From Thalassia testudinum (taxonomy: Eukaryota; Streptophyta; Magnoliopsida; Alismatales; Hydrocharitaceae): a DNA stretch of 64,000 bases. The position numbers and the translations under genes were made by a program. The notes under the pieces are model-generated. The model was not told the origin of the DNA. It was given only the letters and a program-made list of their open reading frames with translations, and did no database searches. Of this stretch, positions 32,943 to 44,064 are shown piece by piece (position 1 is the stretch's first letter; every line of letters starts with the position of its first letter). The DNA lies in the NCBI GenBank assembly GCA_037157565.1, contig JAZHRO010000013.1, forward strand, positions 117,256,001 to 117,320,000, written 5' to 3'.

Positions 32943-34562
32943 ATGGACCACATTGATTTTCATCTTTTCACATCTTGCCCACACCCTTACCCCCACTTTG
33001 CACTTTTCGATCCCATACGTCGAGATGGTCTATCCTTTGATGGACATAATGACAATCATTGGGATCCATTTTACTCCTATTATAGGAGTACTGGCTTAGT
33101 TAAGCCCCAAATCAGTGAGCAGAACCTAGGAGCAGGATTTGTTTTGCCCAATATCCCACACAACATAAAAATACCCAACCCACCCTCCTTGAATAATTTT
33201 AATGGTTGGACAGACACTCTTATGTACTATAAGCCTGAGCCTAACTTCTCTCCTGATAGAAATGACCTCTCCTCCTTGAAGATGGAAATACACAAAATGC
33301 AAGACGAAATGATTGAATTGTTAAGAGAATCTTCGAGAGCAGGCCAACAAGAAAGAGATGAAATTAGCCACCCAATCTACCCCATTGAGGATGACGTACA
33401 CCCCTCTACAATTGATGCATCTCCCATGGGAGAGCTACACTTTAAGTTAGAGGGAAAGTTTGGGGATTATGTAAGGGAGAATAGCTACTTTTCGAGGATC
33501 GATTTTGAAACCTCCCTGTTAGATGACACTTCCTTGAGAGATCCATGCCTTAAGTGGGAGGAAGATACATATGAAAGTAGCTATGCATTGGATGAAGAAA
33601 GGTGGCAACCCGAGGAAGATGATGATAAGGTTGAGTATCCACCTGAATTATATTGGAGTCAAAAGAAGGGAATGATGGTACCATTGGAAGACCTCGACCC
33701 AGATGATAGTATTTTCATGACATTTGATGAAGTGGGTCAAAGTTAAGTTGTTAATCCTGCCCTCCCTTCTGATCATGAGATGGAACTTAAGCCCACCCTT
33801 AGGGAACCTAACCCTCAAGAAATTCACCTATCTGAGTCTGATGTTATCAGTGTAAACCATTTGCCTCAGATAGAGTACCGTAGGGGATCTGTTGAGATTT
33901 TAGATGATTCTAGACCTTGGGTATATGATGAATCATATGATGCGGAGAATGATAAATTATATGAGGAACCTACATTCAAGATTTGGAGTGACACTAAGGG
34001 TGATTATGTCTTATTTGAAGAGTTAACCCCTAAGGATGTCACAAATTTGACCAAATTAGGTTTCCTTAGCACACCCATCGATGATATTTCTCCTCATGAT
34101 GAAATGATGGAAAATTTGGAAGCAACTTCTAAGATTTGTGTGGATTCACATATAGACTCCAGGGAAGATTTGAGTAAAGAACAAGAACCTAGAGATGACA
34201 TTGATAAGATAATCCCTAGATCTGTTGCTTCCAACCTGCCTTCATTTGTTTCGAAGTCACCCTCTTATTCGCTTATGTTTGAAGGTAAAATTTTGACTCC
34301 TGATGAAGTGTAGGAAGATACTTGTGATAGTGCAAGGAATGCTAGGGATGCAATTGAGGATTTAGAAAGTTTGTTAGGGATGGACACCGAGCTGATTAAA
34401 CCCAACCTAGATCTTATAGCCATCCCGCAACCTCGAAACTTGGACACCCTAGACGATCCTTGGCCTAGAGATATGCTCACTTTTGTTCTGACCAGGGGGC
34501 TAAATAGACTAATATTTCCTGTAATGGAGTATTGGGTATGGATTGATGATTTCTTTAGTTAG
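32943..34562 (+). pseudogene. Element E: unfamiliar acidic ORF of about 540 codons, two internal stops
   Basis: One reading frame runs from ATG 32943 to a TAG ending at 34562. It is broken only by TAA at 33744 and TAG at 34311, so three open parts (267, about 188 and about 82 codons) stay in phase. I do not recognise the family. The N-terminal part is rich in His, Pro and aromatic residues. Residues 107-142 look like a coiled coil (SSLKMEIHKMQDEMIELL). The rest is strongly acidic. A segment near 210-262 (PELYWSQKKGMMVPLEDL) seems duplicated near 330-372 (PTFKIWSDTKGDYVLFEEL). It occupies the position where gag-pol is normally found. The PNF-P...coiled-coil order resembles the end of the C Gag (PNFHPGPSQQDI), so it may be a remodelled Gag C-terminal part. 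No protease, RT or integrase motif is present. Confidence 0.6.
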
Positions 34563-35501
34563 TCCATTACCCTGAGGGTTTATCTCTACACCATTCCTTC
34601 CCCATCTCTGTTGGAGGATCCTTGTCAACTTTTCCCTATCCCTTTGGAGGTTGTTATGCCAGTTTATCCTTTAGAACCTCTTCTGGTGACTTGGGAAGAT
34701 TTCATTCCCATCTTAGTTGGGTGAGCATTTGCTGTTGGGATTCATCATTAGCTCACCAATATCCTAGGTTACCTGTTTTCTAGGCCAGCATTACTTTTCT
34801 CATTTTTAGGGCCTATTTTTGCAATCCTTGAACCTGATTTACGAGTTCTTTGGCTACTTGGCTGCTAGCAAATTAACGGCAGCTTATCTCTGACCCAGGT
34901 AATATCCTTCTTTGCAATGGGGACATTGCAGATTTTAGGCATGGGGGGTATACTTGCGGATATACATAGCATAGTGCATTCATGCATTTAGTTAAAGCAT
35001 TCTGCATTGCATACATTTGCATTGAAAAAAAAAAAAACATTTTGTATTATTGAGCTTAACTGACCGGCCCTGCATTCCTAGGCATAAGCTCAGAACTTCA
35101 GGTTAAACTAAGTTGATTCTAGGGTTGAACTTTAGAAGCTAAATGAGCTACTAGCTTTATATCTTTAGGGTCCTTTATGGACTTAAAAACTTAAGTAGGT
35201 GTTAAGTTGCGGACCATTCCTCAAGAGGTTGAGGAAGGAAAGCTAGGGATTGAGTTAAAAGGTATGGTAGTACTTGGAGTCTTGTTCTACCTTTTGGTTT
35301 ATGGGTCCTTGTAACCCAAGCATTCAAATTTCATACACTTGGTCTTGTCTAAGTAAGTGATCACCTTAATTCCTTTCTTAAAAGAAATTTGGTTCTCTTA
35401 GTTTTGACTTAGGAGAAGCTTGAAAGCACAAATTGATTGGAAGAGTTCCTACCGTAGGAGAGGTGGAGTGCATACTCACCTTGAGGATGCGACGATAACA
35501 T
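34563..35501 (+). other. Element E: 3' non-coding region before G
   Basis: No gene seen. Contains the conserved motif at 34916-34950 and, at 35455-35501, the block GAGGATGCGACGATAACATG also present in A (about 3315) and C (about 62678). Confidence 0.6.
34916..34950 (+). promoter_or_regulatory. Element E: conserved upstream polypurine-like motif
   Basis: GGGGACATTGCAGATT, then TTAGGCATGGGGGGTATA. It is nearly identical to the A motif at 2624-2660 although the ORFs of A and E are unrelated. Confidence 0.6.
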
Positions 35502-35506
35502 GTCAC
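35502..35506 (+). repeat. Target site duplication of G, left copy
   Basis: GTCAC is repeated at 40497-40501. Confidence 0.9.
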
Positions 35507-35914
35507 TATTGGTGCTAGAGCACCACAATCGATTGTTTTGATGATAACAAAACACATGTCATTTAACATTTACACTTGAACTCTTAGATTTCAGGAAAAT
35601 TACAAACGGAGACGTGATTAGACGGAGTTCGAGCTCGCATCCAGGATGGATTGGAGGAGCTTGATAGAAAACAGAGGAGATTCGCGAGGAGCGATAGATT
35701 GAAGATGGAAGGACAAGAAGAATAGGATAGAATTATGTTTATTTCTTTCATGTTCTTTTGTCTTTACTTCCTTACTCTTTTTGTTCCTTAGAAAATCATG
35801 TTAAAGAGCCTCAAAGTACCCTAACAGTAGTCCTAGGAACACTAGCACAGCCCTAGGATACTTAGGTTTTCTGTAGAAAACTTAGAAAACCAATATAGGG
35901 TTCAAACAGCGTTT

Positions 35915-36470
35915 TCAGATATCTAATTCCAAAATCAGACGTCTGATAATGTGTTTTAAGACGTCTGACTGTTGATTCAGATTTCTGATAACAACTAAGC
36001 TGACTTGTTAGCTCTGTCTGATGAAATCAGATGTCCAGACCTCTGTCCAGACGTCTTAGAAGACGTCTGATGACTTTGCCAGACGTCAAATTAGTGGACC
36101 GTTGGCTGCCTTAGCAAACACTGAAGGATATGACTGTTAGAGCCTTATCAGACGTCCTTAAGCCTTTCCAGACGTCTGATAGATGACCATTTTGCCTCGG
36201 TTGACCCAAAATCTCCTCTCAGAGATTTTCTAGCTGTTGCACTCTCTTGGAAATCCATTCCCGCAGAAAAGTAGGTTTCCAGATGTCCAGACATAGTGCT
36301 AGACGTCCTGTATGTCGTCTGATGGACTTGCACTAGAACCCTGTTTAGATCTGATTTAAGTCAGGAAGAAACCCGCATAAAATCAGATGTCTGACCTTAT
36401 TTTCATATGTCTTAAACTGGTTTCCCAGATGTCTGATGCCAGGATCAAACGTCTTATAACCCTATCAGTG
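35915..36470 (+). repeat. G U3: AGACGTCTGAT motif array, 5' LTR
   Basis: Short, irregularly spaced palindromic AGACGTCT-type motifs, many degraded to AGATGTCT or CATATGTCT forms as expected from CpG deamination. The array repeats at 39165-39715 in the 3' LTR. Confidence 0.75.
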
Positions 36471-36566
36471 CAATCATTGTTCCTGATTTCGGCCTGATTC
36501 TCTTGGGCTTTGCACCCAACGGCTATGGAAGCTTTCCAAATCCTTCCAAAGCTTTCCTAAGGCCTC

Positions 36567-36574
36567 TATAAATA
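36567..36574 (+). promoter_or_regulatory. Element G 5' LTR: TATA box
   Basis: TATAAATA, also at 39823-39830 in the 3' LTR, about 100 nt downstream of the motif array. Confidence 0.7.
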
Positions 36575-37244
36575 GAGAGGAACCTCTTGGACACAAACAC
36601 ACACCTAGACACACCCAGATACACAAGACACACCTAGTAATACACTTTAACACTCTTTTGTATCCAGGAAAAGCTCTTGCTCTCCAAGCTCAAGTTCTTC
36701 ATCTTGAGAGCATCAAGCCTTTGCACACCCGCTCTCCCGCCGTAGTTCACGAGAGCGACGTTGCGCCGTCACGTGGCTCATGCACCCGCGTCATCGATTC
36801 GACGCACTCCTTGCAAAGGGGAGTTTCCTAATTCCTATAGAAGCTAGGTTTAAATCTTTGTTGGCTCTATAGGACTATATTTGTTATTTTAGTTTGTTAT
36901 TTGGTTGGGTATTCGCTTTGCGAATTCCCGTCTCCTTCGTGGGATAAAATCCTTCTCGTGAAGAGAAGGGGTTGAGGAACGCTACCCTCGCACTTGTAGC
37001 GTGGTTGTAATTGAGGTTGAATCACCCTCGTTTAAGTGATTCGTTTAGTTGATTTGATCAACTTGGTTGATCGGAAAATCCTAACTCAAGAGGGTTTGGT
37101 GGTGGTTTTCACCCGGTTTGGGTTTCCACCTAAAAATAATTGTGTACCTTGTGTGATTGATTTTTTTGTGAGATTGTTTATTTTCAATTCCGCAATTTAT
37201 TACGTCACGCTGATCTCACCTCCTCCGAGTAGAGAATCCACAAT

Positions 37245-37255
37245 TGGTATCAGAG
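37245..37255 (+). promoter_or_regulatory. Element G: PBS (initiator tRNA-Met type)
   Basis: TGGTATCAGAG, 2 nt after the 5' LTR end, the standard Ty1/copia primer site. Confidence 0.9.
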
Positions 37256-37296
37256 TAGGGTCTTGCGAGATCGGAGTAACACCCGACAAGAAGATC

Positions 37297-38289
37297 ATGG
37301 AGGGGAGCATAGCCGCAATTAGAATCTCTGAAGGGTTGTCCACCGTCCGACCACCCTATTTCAATGGGAGGGACTTTGGATATTGGAAGTTGAGGATGAA
37401 GACATGGCTCCAAGCCACTGAGTTTGAGATATGGGGATGTTGCGAAACCCCATACAAGATCCCGAAGCGACCCCAAGGAGGATACTCGTAGCTACAGATT
37501 TTAGAGCTTTCACTCAACGCAAAGGTAATGAATGCCATGCATCGCGCGTTGAGTCTGAAGGAATTCAAGCAAATCCAAGAGTGCACTACCGCCCACGAGA
37601 TATGGAGGAAGTTAGAAAACACTCATTAAGGGACGAGCTCGAAGGAAGAAGAAGAGAATCCCCAGGAAGAAGTCTCCTGCATGGGCTTCATGGCAATAGA
37701 GGGCGACAGCGAAAGTGACTCAGACAACGAGGTAAGTACCGATTTACAAGATGCATTTAATGAACTTTTTGAAGTTAGTAAAGCACTTAAGATAGAAAAT
37801 AAAAATATTAAAAGGAACCTTAGTTTTCTTATAAATGAAAATGATAGGTTAGAAAAATAACTCAAAGACATAGAAACTAGTCCTAAGGATAATAACCTGC
37901 AATTAGAAAATAAAAATTTAATCAATGAAAATACTAAATTAATTGAAGAAAATGATAGTTTAAAATTAGAAATTTTTGATTTAAAGAGTAAGATGCATAT
38001 TATAGAAAAGGAAATTGCATGTCTTAAGGAAAATTCCAACAAATTAATCAACAAAGTAGATAATTTTTATAGCCCTAAGGTTGAGAAAGGATCTCCGTCA
38101 AGGAGACCCGCTAACAGATCCGGATCCAAGCTCACTTGGATACCGAAGAATAAATTGGAATCCTGTTTGATAGGTCATAAAGACTACAACACAAAGGACT
38201 GGACCTACAAGCTCAAGGCCGGTCAACTCGAGTTGGGAGAACCAAGGAGTAGACCAAGGAGGAGAACGAGAAGACCGACGAGATGGTGA
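37297..38289 (+). pseudogene. Element G: gag remnant
   Basis: ATG 37297 opens a copia-type Gag start (MEGSIAAIRISEG ... PPYFNGRDFGYWKLRMKTWL), ending at a TAG at 37489. Later parts of Gag continue in shifted frames: ALSLKEFKQIQ and EIWRKL near 37545-37615, an acidic segment, an Asn/Lys/Glu-rich coiled-coil stretch at about 37745-38060 with a TAA at 37858, and WIPKNKLES near 38138. No CCHC knuckle or downstream enzyme domain survives. The element could not supply its own enzymes. Confidence 0.8.
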
Positions 38290-38750
38290 ACAAATGATGG
38301 ACCCACCGCACGTCGACCGCCAGACTGGAGACCGACGCCGATGCCCGGGCCTCTAAGCTACAGATGGGAGCCCCATCCTATGTGGCATCCACCACCACCA
38401 TTTGGGCCATTTTATTGGCCATGGTAGGTGAGGTAAAAATTCTTTACCCTATCTTTTTATCATTAGCATCTAGATAGGTAGAGTTAAAAAAAAAAATTAT
38501 GAGCTAATTGTCAATTTTTAAGGGGGAGTTGCAAGTTAGCTAAATTTCCTTTAGTAAGGGGGAGAAAAATAATAGCTATCTTGTTGTTACAAAAAAGGGG
38601 AGGACATTACTTTTGTTAAAAGAAATTCATAGAAGAGCATGCTTTAAGGGGGAGTTATAGGAAATTTATAATCAATCAAACCATTTTGATAATGTCAAAA
38701 AGAGGGAGGATTTTTTTTGCATTATTATTTATGATTTTGTCATCATCAAA

Positions 38751-38761
38751 AAGGGGGAGAT
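38751..38761 (+). promoter_or_regulatory. Element G: polypurine tract
   Basis: AAGGGGGAGAT directly before TGTTGGTGCTAGAGC, typical of Ty1/copia. A similar AAAAAGGGGAGG occurs at about 38592-38604. Confidence 0.85.
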
Positions 38762-40496
38762 TGTTGGTGCTAGAGCACCACGATCGGTTGTTTTGACGAT
38801 AACAAAACATGTGTCATTTAACATTTGCACTTGAAGTCTTAGATTTCAGGAAAATTACAAATGGGGATGTGGTTAGACGGAGTTCGAGCTCGCATCCAGG
38901 ATAGATTGGAGGAGCTTGATGGAAAATAGAGGAGATTCGTGAGGAGTGATAGATTGAAGATGGAAGGATAAGAAGAATAGGATAGAATTATGTTTATTTC
39001 TTTCATGTTCTTTTATCTTTATTTCCTTGCTCTTTTTGTTCCTTAGAAAATCATGTTAAAGAGCCTCAAAGTACCCTAACAGTAGTCCTAGGAACACCAG
39101 CACAACCCTAGGATACTTAGGTTTTCTGTAGAAAACTTAGAAAACCAATATAGGGTTCAAACAGCTTTTTCAGACATCTAATTCCAAAATTAGACATCTG
39201 ATAATGTGTTTTAAGACGTTTGACTGTTGATTCAGACGTCTGATAACATTTAGGCTGGACTTGTTAGCTCTGTCTGATGAAATCAGACGTCCAGACCTCT
39301 GTCCAAACATCTTAGAAGACGTTTGATGACTTTGCCAGACGTCAAATTAGTGGATTGTTGGCTGCCTTAGCAAACACTGAAGGATATGACCATTAGAGCC
39401 TTATCAGATGTCCTTAAGCCTTTCCAGACGTCTGATAGATGACCATTTTGCCTCGGCTGACCCAAAATCTCTTCTCAGAGATTTTCTAGCCATTGCACTC
39501 TCTTAGAAATCCATTCTAGCAGAAAAGTAGGTTTCCAAACGTCCAGACATAGTGCTAGACGGCCTGTATGTCATTTGATGAACTTACACTAGAACCCTGT
39601 TTAGATTTGATTTAAGTCAGGAAGAAACCCGCATAAAATCAGGCGTCTGACCTTATTTTCAGACGTCTTAAACTGGTTTCCCAGACGTCTGATGCCAGGA
39701 TCAAACGTCTGATAACCTTGTTAGTGCAATCATTATTCCTGATTTCAGCCTAATTCTCTTGGGCTTTGCACTCAACGGCTATGGAAGCTTTCCAAAGCCA
39801 TCCAAAGCTTTCCTAAGGCCTCTATAAATAGAGAGGAACCTCTTGCACACAAACACACCTAGACACTCCTAGATACACAAGACACACCTAGTAATACACT
39901 TTCACACTCTTTTGTGTCCAAGAAAAGCTCTTGCTCTCCAAGCTCAAGTTCTTCACCTTGAGAGCATCAAGCCTTTGTGCACTCGCTTTCCTGCTGTAGT
40001 TCACGAGAGCGACATTGCGCCATTGCATGGCTCATGCACCCGCGTCATCGATTCAACGCACTCCTTGCAAAGGGGAGTTTCCTAATTCCTATAGAAGCTA
40101 GGTTTAAATCTTTGTTGGCTCTATAGGACTATATTTGTTATTTTACTTTATTATTTGGTTGGGTATTCGCTTTGCGAATTCCCGTCTCCTTTGTGGGACA
40201 AAATCATTCTCGTGAAGAGAAGGGGTTGAGGAACGCTACCCTTGCACTTGTAGCGTGGTTGTAATTGAGGTTGAATCACCTTCGTTTAAGTGCTTCGTTT
40301 AGTGGATTTGATTAACTTGGTTGATCGGAAAATCCTAACTCGAGAGGGTTAGGTGGTGGTTTTCACCCGGTTTGGGTTTCCACCAAAAAATAATTGTGTA
40401 CCTTGTGTGATTGAATTTTTTGTGAGATTGTTTATTTTCAATTCCGTAATTTATTACGTCACGCTGATCTCACCCCCTCCGAGTAAGTAATCCACA
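38762..40496 (+). mobile_element. Element G: 3' LTR
   Basis: This is a 1735-bp LTR, TGTTGGTGC...AATCCACA, with the AGACGTCTGAT array at 39165-39715 and the TATA box at 39823-39830. Confidence 0.93.
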
Positions 40497-40501
40497 GTCA
40501 C
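40497..40501 (+). repeat. Target site duplication of G, right copy
   Basis: GTCAC, identical to 35502-35506. Element E sequence (CTCCTCGGTGCTTGTCTC) resumes here. Confidence 0.9.
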
Positions 40502-40570
40502 CTCCTCGGTGCTTGTCTCTTAGGATATCCATCCTACGAGGGGCACGTAAGCACATTGTGCAGTTCAGGT

Positions 40571-40730
40571 AGCATGGGCGGCCCTATCTCGAAGTGCCGA
40601 TTGCCACAGGCTTGAATTTTCTTAAGAAATCCATGGGCGATACTATCTCAAAGTGTCAATTGCCAGGAGTTCTTGGGGTCGCTATGGGTGGTGCTATCTC
40701 GAAGCATCGAGAGCCAGGCACCCTTCGAGG
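40571..40730 (+). repeat. Element E: three imperfect repeats in the 3' non-coding region
   Basis: Three units of the form ATGGGYGRYNCTATCTCRAARYRTCRA..GCCA.G at about 40573-40609, 40632-40668 and 40684-40720. They match the three units of A at 3410-3561. Confidence 0.6.
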
Positions 40731-41130
40731 TACGGTGATGGGGACAATGAATTCGACAAAGACCGTGTTGATAGCTGATCCAAGGTTAGACTTAGAGGAA
40801 TCAAATAATAAATATATATATTATTCAAAAAAAAAATCCTTTTTTGTTTCTAGGTTGGCAATCATACCAACCTCAATAACTCAGGCCAATGCATATGCAC
40901 GGATGCTTTAATCTCAGGGATCAATAAACCTTAGGGTATAGTCAGAAATCAGGGAAACTTGTGCCTGCAACTCATTTTTAGCCGACCTAGTCTGTAACTT
41001 AGCAAAACTTAAGAACCTTATATCTAAAGTCTGAACTTAATATGTTTCTAAAGGAAGACTGATTGGGTTAGCTAATTTACTTGGAGTGCTTGGTTTTGCT
41101 TGGATTTGCTAGGGACTAGCAAAAACTAGG
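40731..41130 (+). other. Element E: remainder of the 3' non-coding region
   Basis: No gene seen. A run of A at about 40828-40838 and the lead-in GGGACTAGCAAAAACTAG before the polypurine tract. Confidence 0.5.
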
Positions 41131-41142
41131 CATGGGTGTATT
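41130..41142 (+). promoter_or_regulatory. Element E: polypurine tract
   Basis: GCATGGGTGTATT before the LTR start TGATTAGCC. One G in the run has become T. Confidence 0.7.
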
Positions 41143-43021
41143 TGATTAGCCCATATTTGTGGGCTATTTAAGTATGTAAATGTCTAGACATTAAGTTAAT
41201 TTTAACATTTACATAGCATACATTAGGATGTAAATAAATTAATTCATATTTTTAGCTTAAGTACATAATTCATGCATTTAGAATTAACCTAGGGTTGCAT
41301 ACATTTAATTAGTTAATTAATTAGCTTAAGGAGTTATGTATAAATAACCCTAATTATTTTATTCTTTTATTCTTCTTCTCCTTTGCACAGGTAACTCGTC
41401 CGGCTCCGCCTCCTCCTCCTGCGCATCACATTCATTCTACGATGTTTTGAATTTCAAATCAGTGTGACCGTGGCTACAAAAGGAGAAGGAAGAGCTGCCG
41501 TTGAGGAGGCCACCACCCATTCCACCACCGTGTAGCATTCCACCACCGTGGGCCTCCATGGCCAAGCTCTGTCATACTTTGGGTCGGCGGGGTGACAGAA
41601 TGCCGCACCAAGAGGATGGACTTGACCACCACAATGCACGAGATCCTTGAAGCTTGCCTACTATGAGTGCATCTACTGATGCATGACTTGTTACCACCGT
41701 CATCACCAGCATCCTCCTCCATCTTCTTCCCCATTCTTTGTTTTTCATCCACTCCACCAAAAGGAACCCAAAAACCTCGCCACACCCACTGCAGCACAAA
41801 GGCAGCAACTCCTGCCTGCACCTCAACCCTATGAAGCGTGCCTGCCTTTAGTGCGCCTTCACCCCAACAGCCCCCGCTCCATCAGACCATGCTCGCGTGC
41901 CCTTACGACCTGCAGACTGCCCTCCAGTAGCACCTGCAACCCATCGCGTGCCCTCACTTCACCTCCAGCGCACATGCCAACACCGCGTGCCATCTACCCA
42001 CATGCACCTTCACTAGCACCACCACGTGCCCTCACTTCATCTCCAGTGCACCCTGCCAAGCGCCCTAGCCACCGCATGCCCATGTCTCCTAGCCATCACT
42101 AGAACCTCCAGCACCCTCGGCTAGCCACCTACACACCACGCGCTCTCACCCCCAGCACCCTTGCCTCACTCCATCAGACCACCACTCTAGCACCTCCCTG
42201 CAGCACCTGCAGCGGTACCAACAGAACCACCATGCATGCCTGTGCACCCTGTAGAGCCCGCACCTCCACGGGCCTACGCCCCGCACGTGCTTGTAGCACC
42301 CGTATGCGCTGCCTTCCTTGCGCCTGCATCAAGCGCGGCCAGCAGTAGCCTCCTCCACTACCGCTACTTCTTTCCTCTAGCAGGCTAGCTGCGGCCATCT
42401 CATGACGCACCACTGCCACCACCGCGAAGGCCTCGCTTCAGCCGACCTCTTGTAGGAGTAGCTCCTCGAATGAGCCTCTCTCCCGTGTGCGAGGAGGAGA
42501 GAGGTATAATCCTATTTTTCTACTTGCATTTCTATTTACATTTCATGCCATTGCCACAAAATGAATTTTGATTTATGATTATGTTATTATGGTGAATTTA
42601 TGCCTTAATGCTCATGCTTCTAGATAATTGTTAAACCTTATTATTCATCTCTATGTGCGTTGAATTTAATTTTGAATGACATCTTCATTTGCATGCAAGT
42701 GAATAGTACATGGCATACTCTTGCACATGTATAATTTTTTCATGTAAAAATTACATTCACACCCCTTGACTTCTCCATAAATTTACGGTTTACTTTCAGA
42801 GCTATGCAGGCATTGTTTGATCTGGCGAATAGTTTAGCGAACTTGATTTTGACCTAATTGCAAGTTTAACTAAGTCATTGCCTCCCTATGGATATGACCC
42901 GCTCTTCTGTGGGTGGTTTAATTTTAATTTTAATTATTTTATTAAGTGATTTTCCACCACTTTGATCTTACAATAACAAATCATCTTAATACATTATTCA
43001 AAAGCAAAAACTACCTTATTA
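41143..43021 (+). mobile_element. Element E: 3' LTR
   Basis: This is a 1879-bp LTR with TATA at 41339-41346 and the C-rich part at 41690-42360. It ends TTATTA where the 5' LTR ends TTATCA, so the terminal CA has mutated. It preserves at 42380-42384 the empty site for S1 (GCAGG followed directly by LTR sequence). Confidence 0.9.
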
Positions 43022-43026
43022 ATTAG
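43022..43026 (+). repeat. Target site duplication of E, right copy
   Basis: ATTAG, identical to 27449-27453. Confidence 0.85.
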
Positions 43027-44064
43027 CAGCGTTGGTCATGATTTTGAATGGGGCTGTCTAGACTGGTGGTTGTAGCACCAGAGCACAAGTGGCTATCATT
43101 TTAAGAAAATCAAATGCCTTGTGGCATGATTCATCAAAATCAAATGGCTTGCTCAAAGGTCTAGCAACCTTAGAAAATTCCTTGATGAACCTCCTATAAA
43201 ATCCCACATGACCAAGGAATGATCAGATTTGTTTAACAGATGTGGGAGGAGGAAGTTTGGAGATAGCATCCACCTTAGCTTTATCAACTTCAATTGCCCA
43301 CTCAGAGACTACATGACCTAAGACGATGCCTTCTTATGTCATGAAGTGACTCTTTTCCCAGCTAAGGACCAACTGTGTTTTAATGGATCTCTTAAGGATA
43401 AATTCTAGGTTAGCCAGGAAAGAATCAAATAAATCTTCAAAAATGGAGAAATTGTCCATGAACCCACCATGTATGGGAAGATGGCTAGCGTGCACCTTTG
43501 AAAAGTCGCAAGTTCATTGCAAAGCCAAAATGGCATTCTACAGAATTCAAAGGTTCCATAGGGATAGGTGAAAGTCATCTTTCCCTGATCCTTGTGATTG
43601 ATAGGGACTTGATTGTATCCTGAGTAACCATCCAGGAAATAGAAATATTTTTGCCCAGCTAATCTTTCAAGGATTTGGTCGATGAAAGGTAGAGGGAAAT
43701 GATCCTTTTTCGTGGCTGTGTTCAGCTTTCGGTAATCGATACAGACTCTTCAAGAGGAAGTAGAATGAGTTGTGATAGACTCTCCTTTCTCATTAGTCAC
43801 AACAATATTCTTGGCTTTCTTGGGAACAATTTGCATGGGACTAACCCAGGGACTATCCAAGATTGGATAAATGATTCCTGCGTCAAGCCACTTAATGATT
43901 TCTTTCTTGACCACTTCTCGCATGTTAGGGTTTAGTCACTTTTGCATCTGGCAAGAAGGGCGGGATCCATCTTCCATAAAAATTTGATGATTGCAATAAG
44001 ATGGCTCAATCCCCCTAATGTCATGGATGGTCCAACCAATTGCCTCCTTGATCAGGTTTTTACA
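43027..44064 (-). pseudogene. Element F: decayed pol, reverse transcriptase part
   Basis: On minus this carries the RT region that precedes the RNase H at 27135-27448. The two parts join across E (residues before YVVGSVL lie at about 43030). RT landmarks are visible with stops: a [13 protein letters not shown] block, [16 protein letters not shown] near 43665-43715, and [11 protein letters not shown] near 43610-43640. The FMDD region near 43450-43460 is damaged. It is cut at 44064 by S2. Confidence 0.88.

Larger units (their letters stand above)
35507..37242 (+). mobile_element. Element G: 5' LTR
   Basis: The U3 contains about 15-20 variants of CAGACGTCTGAT (35915-36470). The TATA box TATAAATA lies at 36567-36574 inside the inverted repeat CCTCTATAAATAGAGAGG. 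The LTR ends AATCCACA before the PBS. Confidence 0.92.
35507..40496 (+). mobile_element. Element G: internally deleted Ty1/copia retrotransposon
   Basis: G is 4990 bp, with LTRs at 35507-37242 (1736 bp) and 38762-40496 (1735 bp), an initiator-Met-type PBS, gag remnants and a polypurine tract, flanked by GTCAC. The interior of about 1.5 kb lacks protease, integrase, RT and RNase H. The 5' LTR begins TATTGG where the 3' LTR has TGTTGG, so the terminal TG has mutated. LTR divergence of several percent by eye means an older insertion. Confidence 0.93.
27454..43021 (+). mobile_element. Element E: non-autonomous Athila-like LTR retrotransposon
   Basis: The span is 15.6 kb including S1 (2.3 kb) and G (5.0 kb). 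LTRs lie at 27454-31635 (about 1.89 kb without S1) and 41143-43021 (1.88 kb). A decayed tRNA-Asp PBS, one unusual broken ORF, the conserved motif, the repeat module and a polypurine tract follow in order. There is no gag domain, RT or integrase. The LTRs differ visibly by several percent, so E is much older than B and C. Confidence 0.9.

Noticed and set aside
35915..36470. CRISPR-like array
   Set aside because: The repeats are short, degenerate and unevenly spaced, lie in a copia LTR of a plant genome, and recur in the second LTR.
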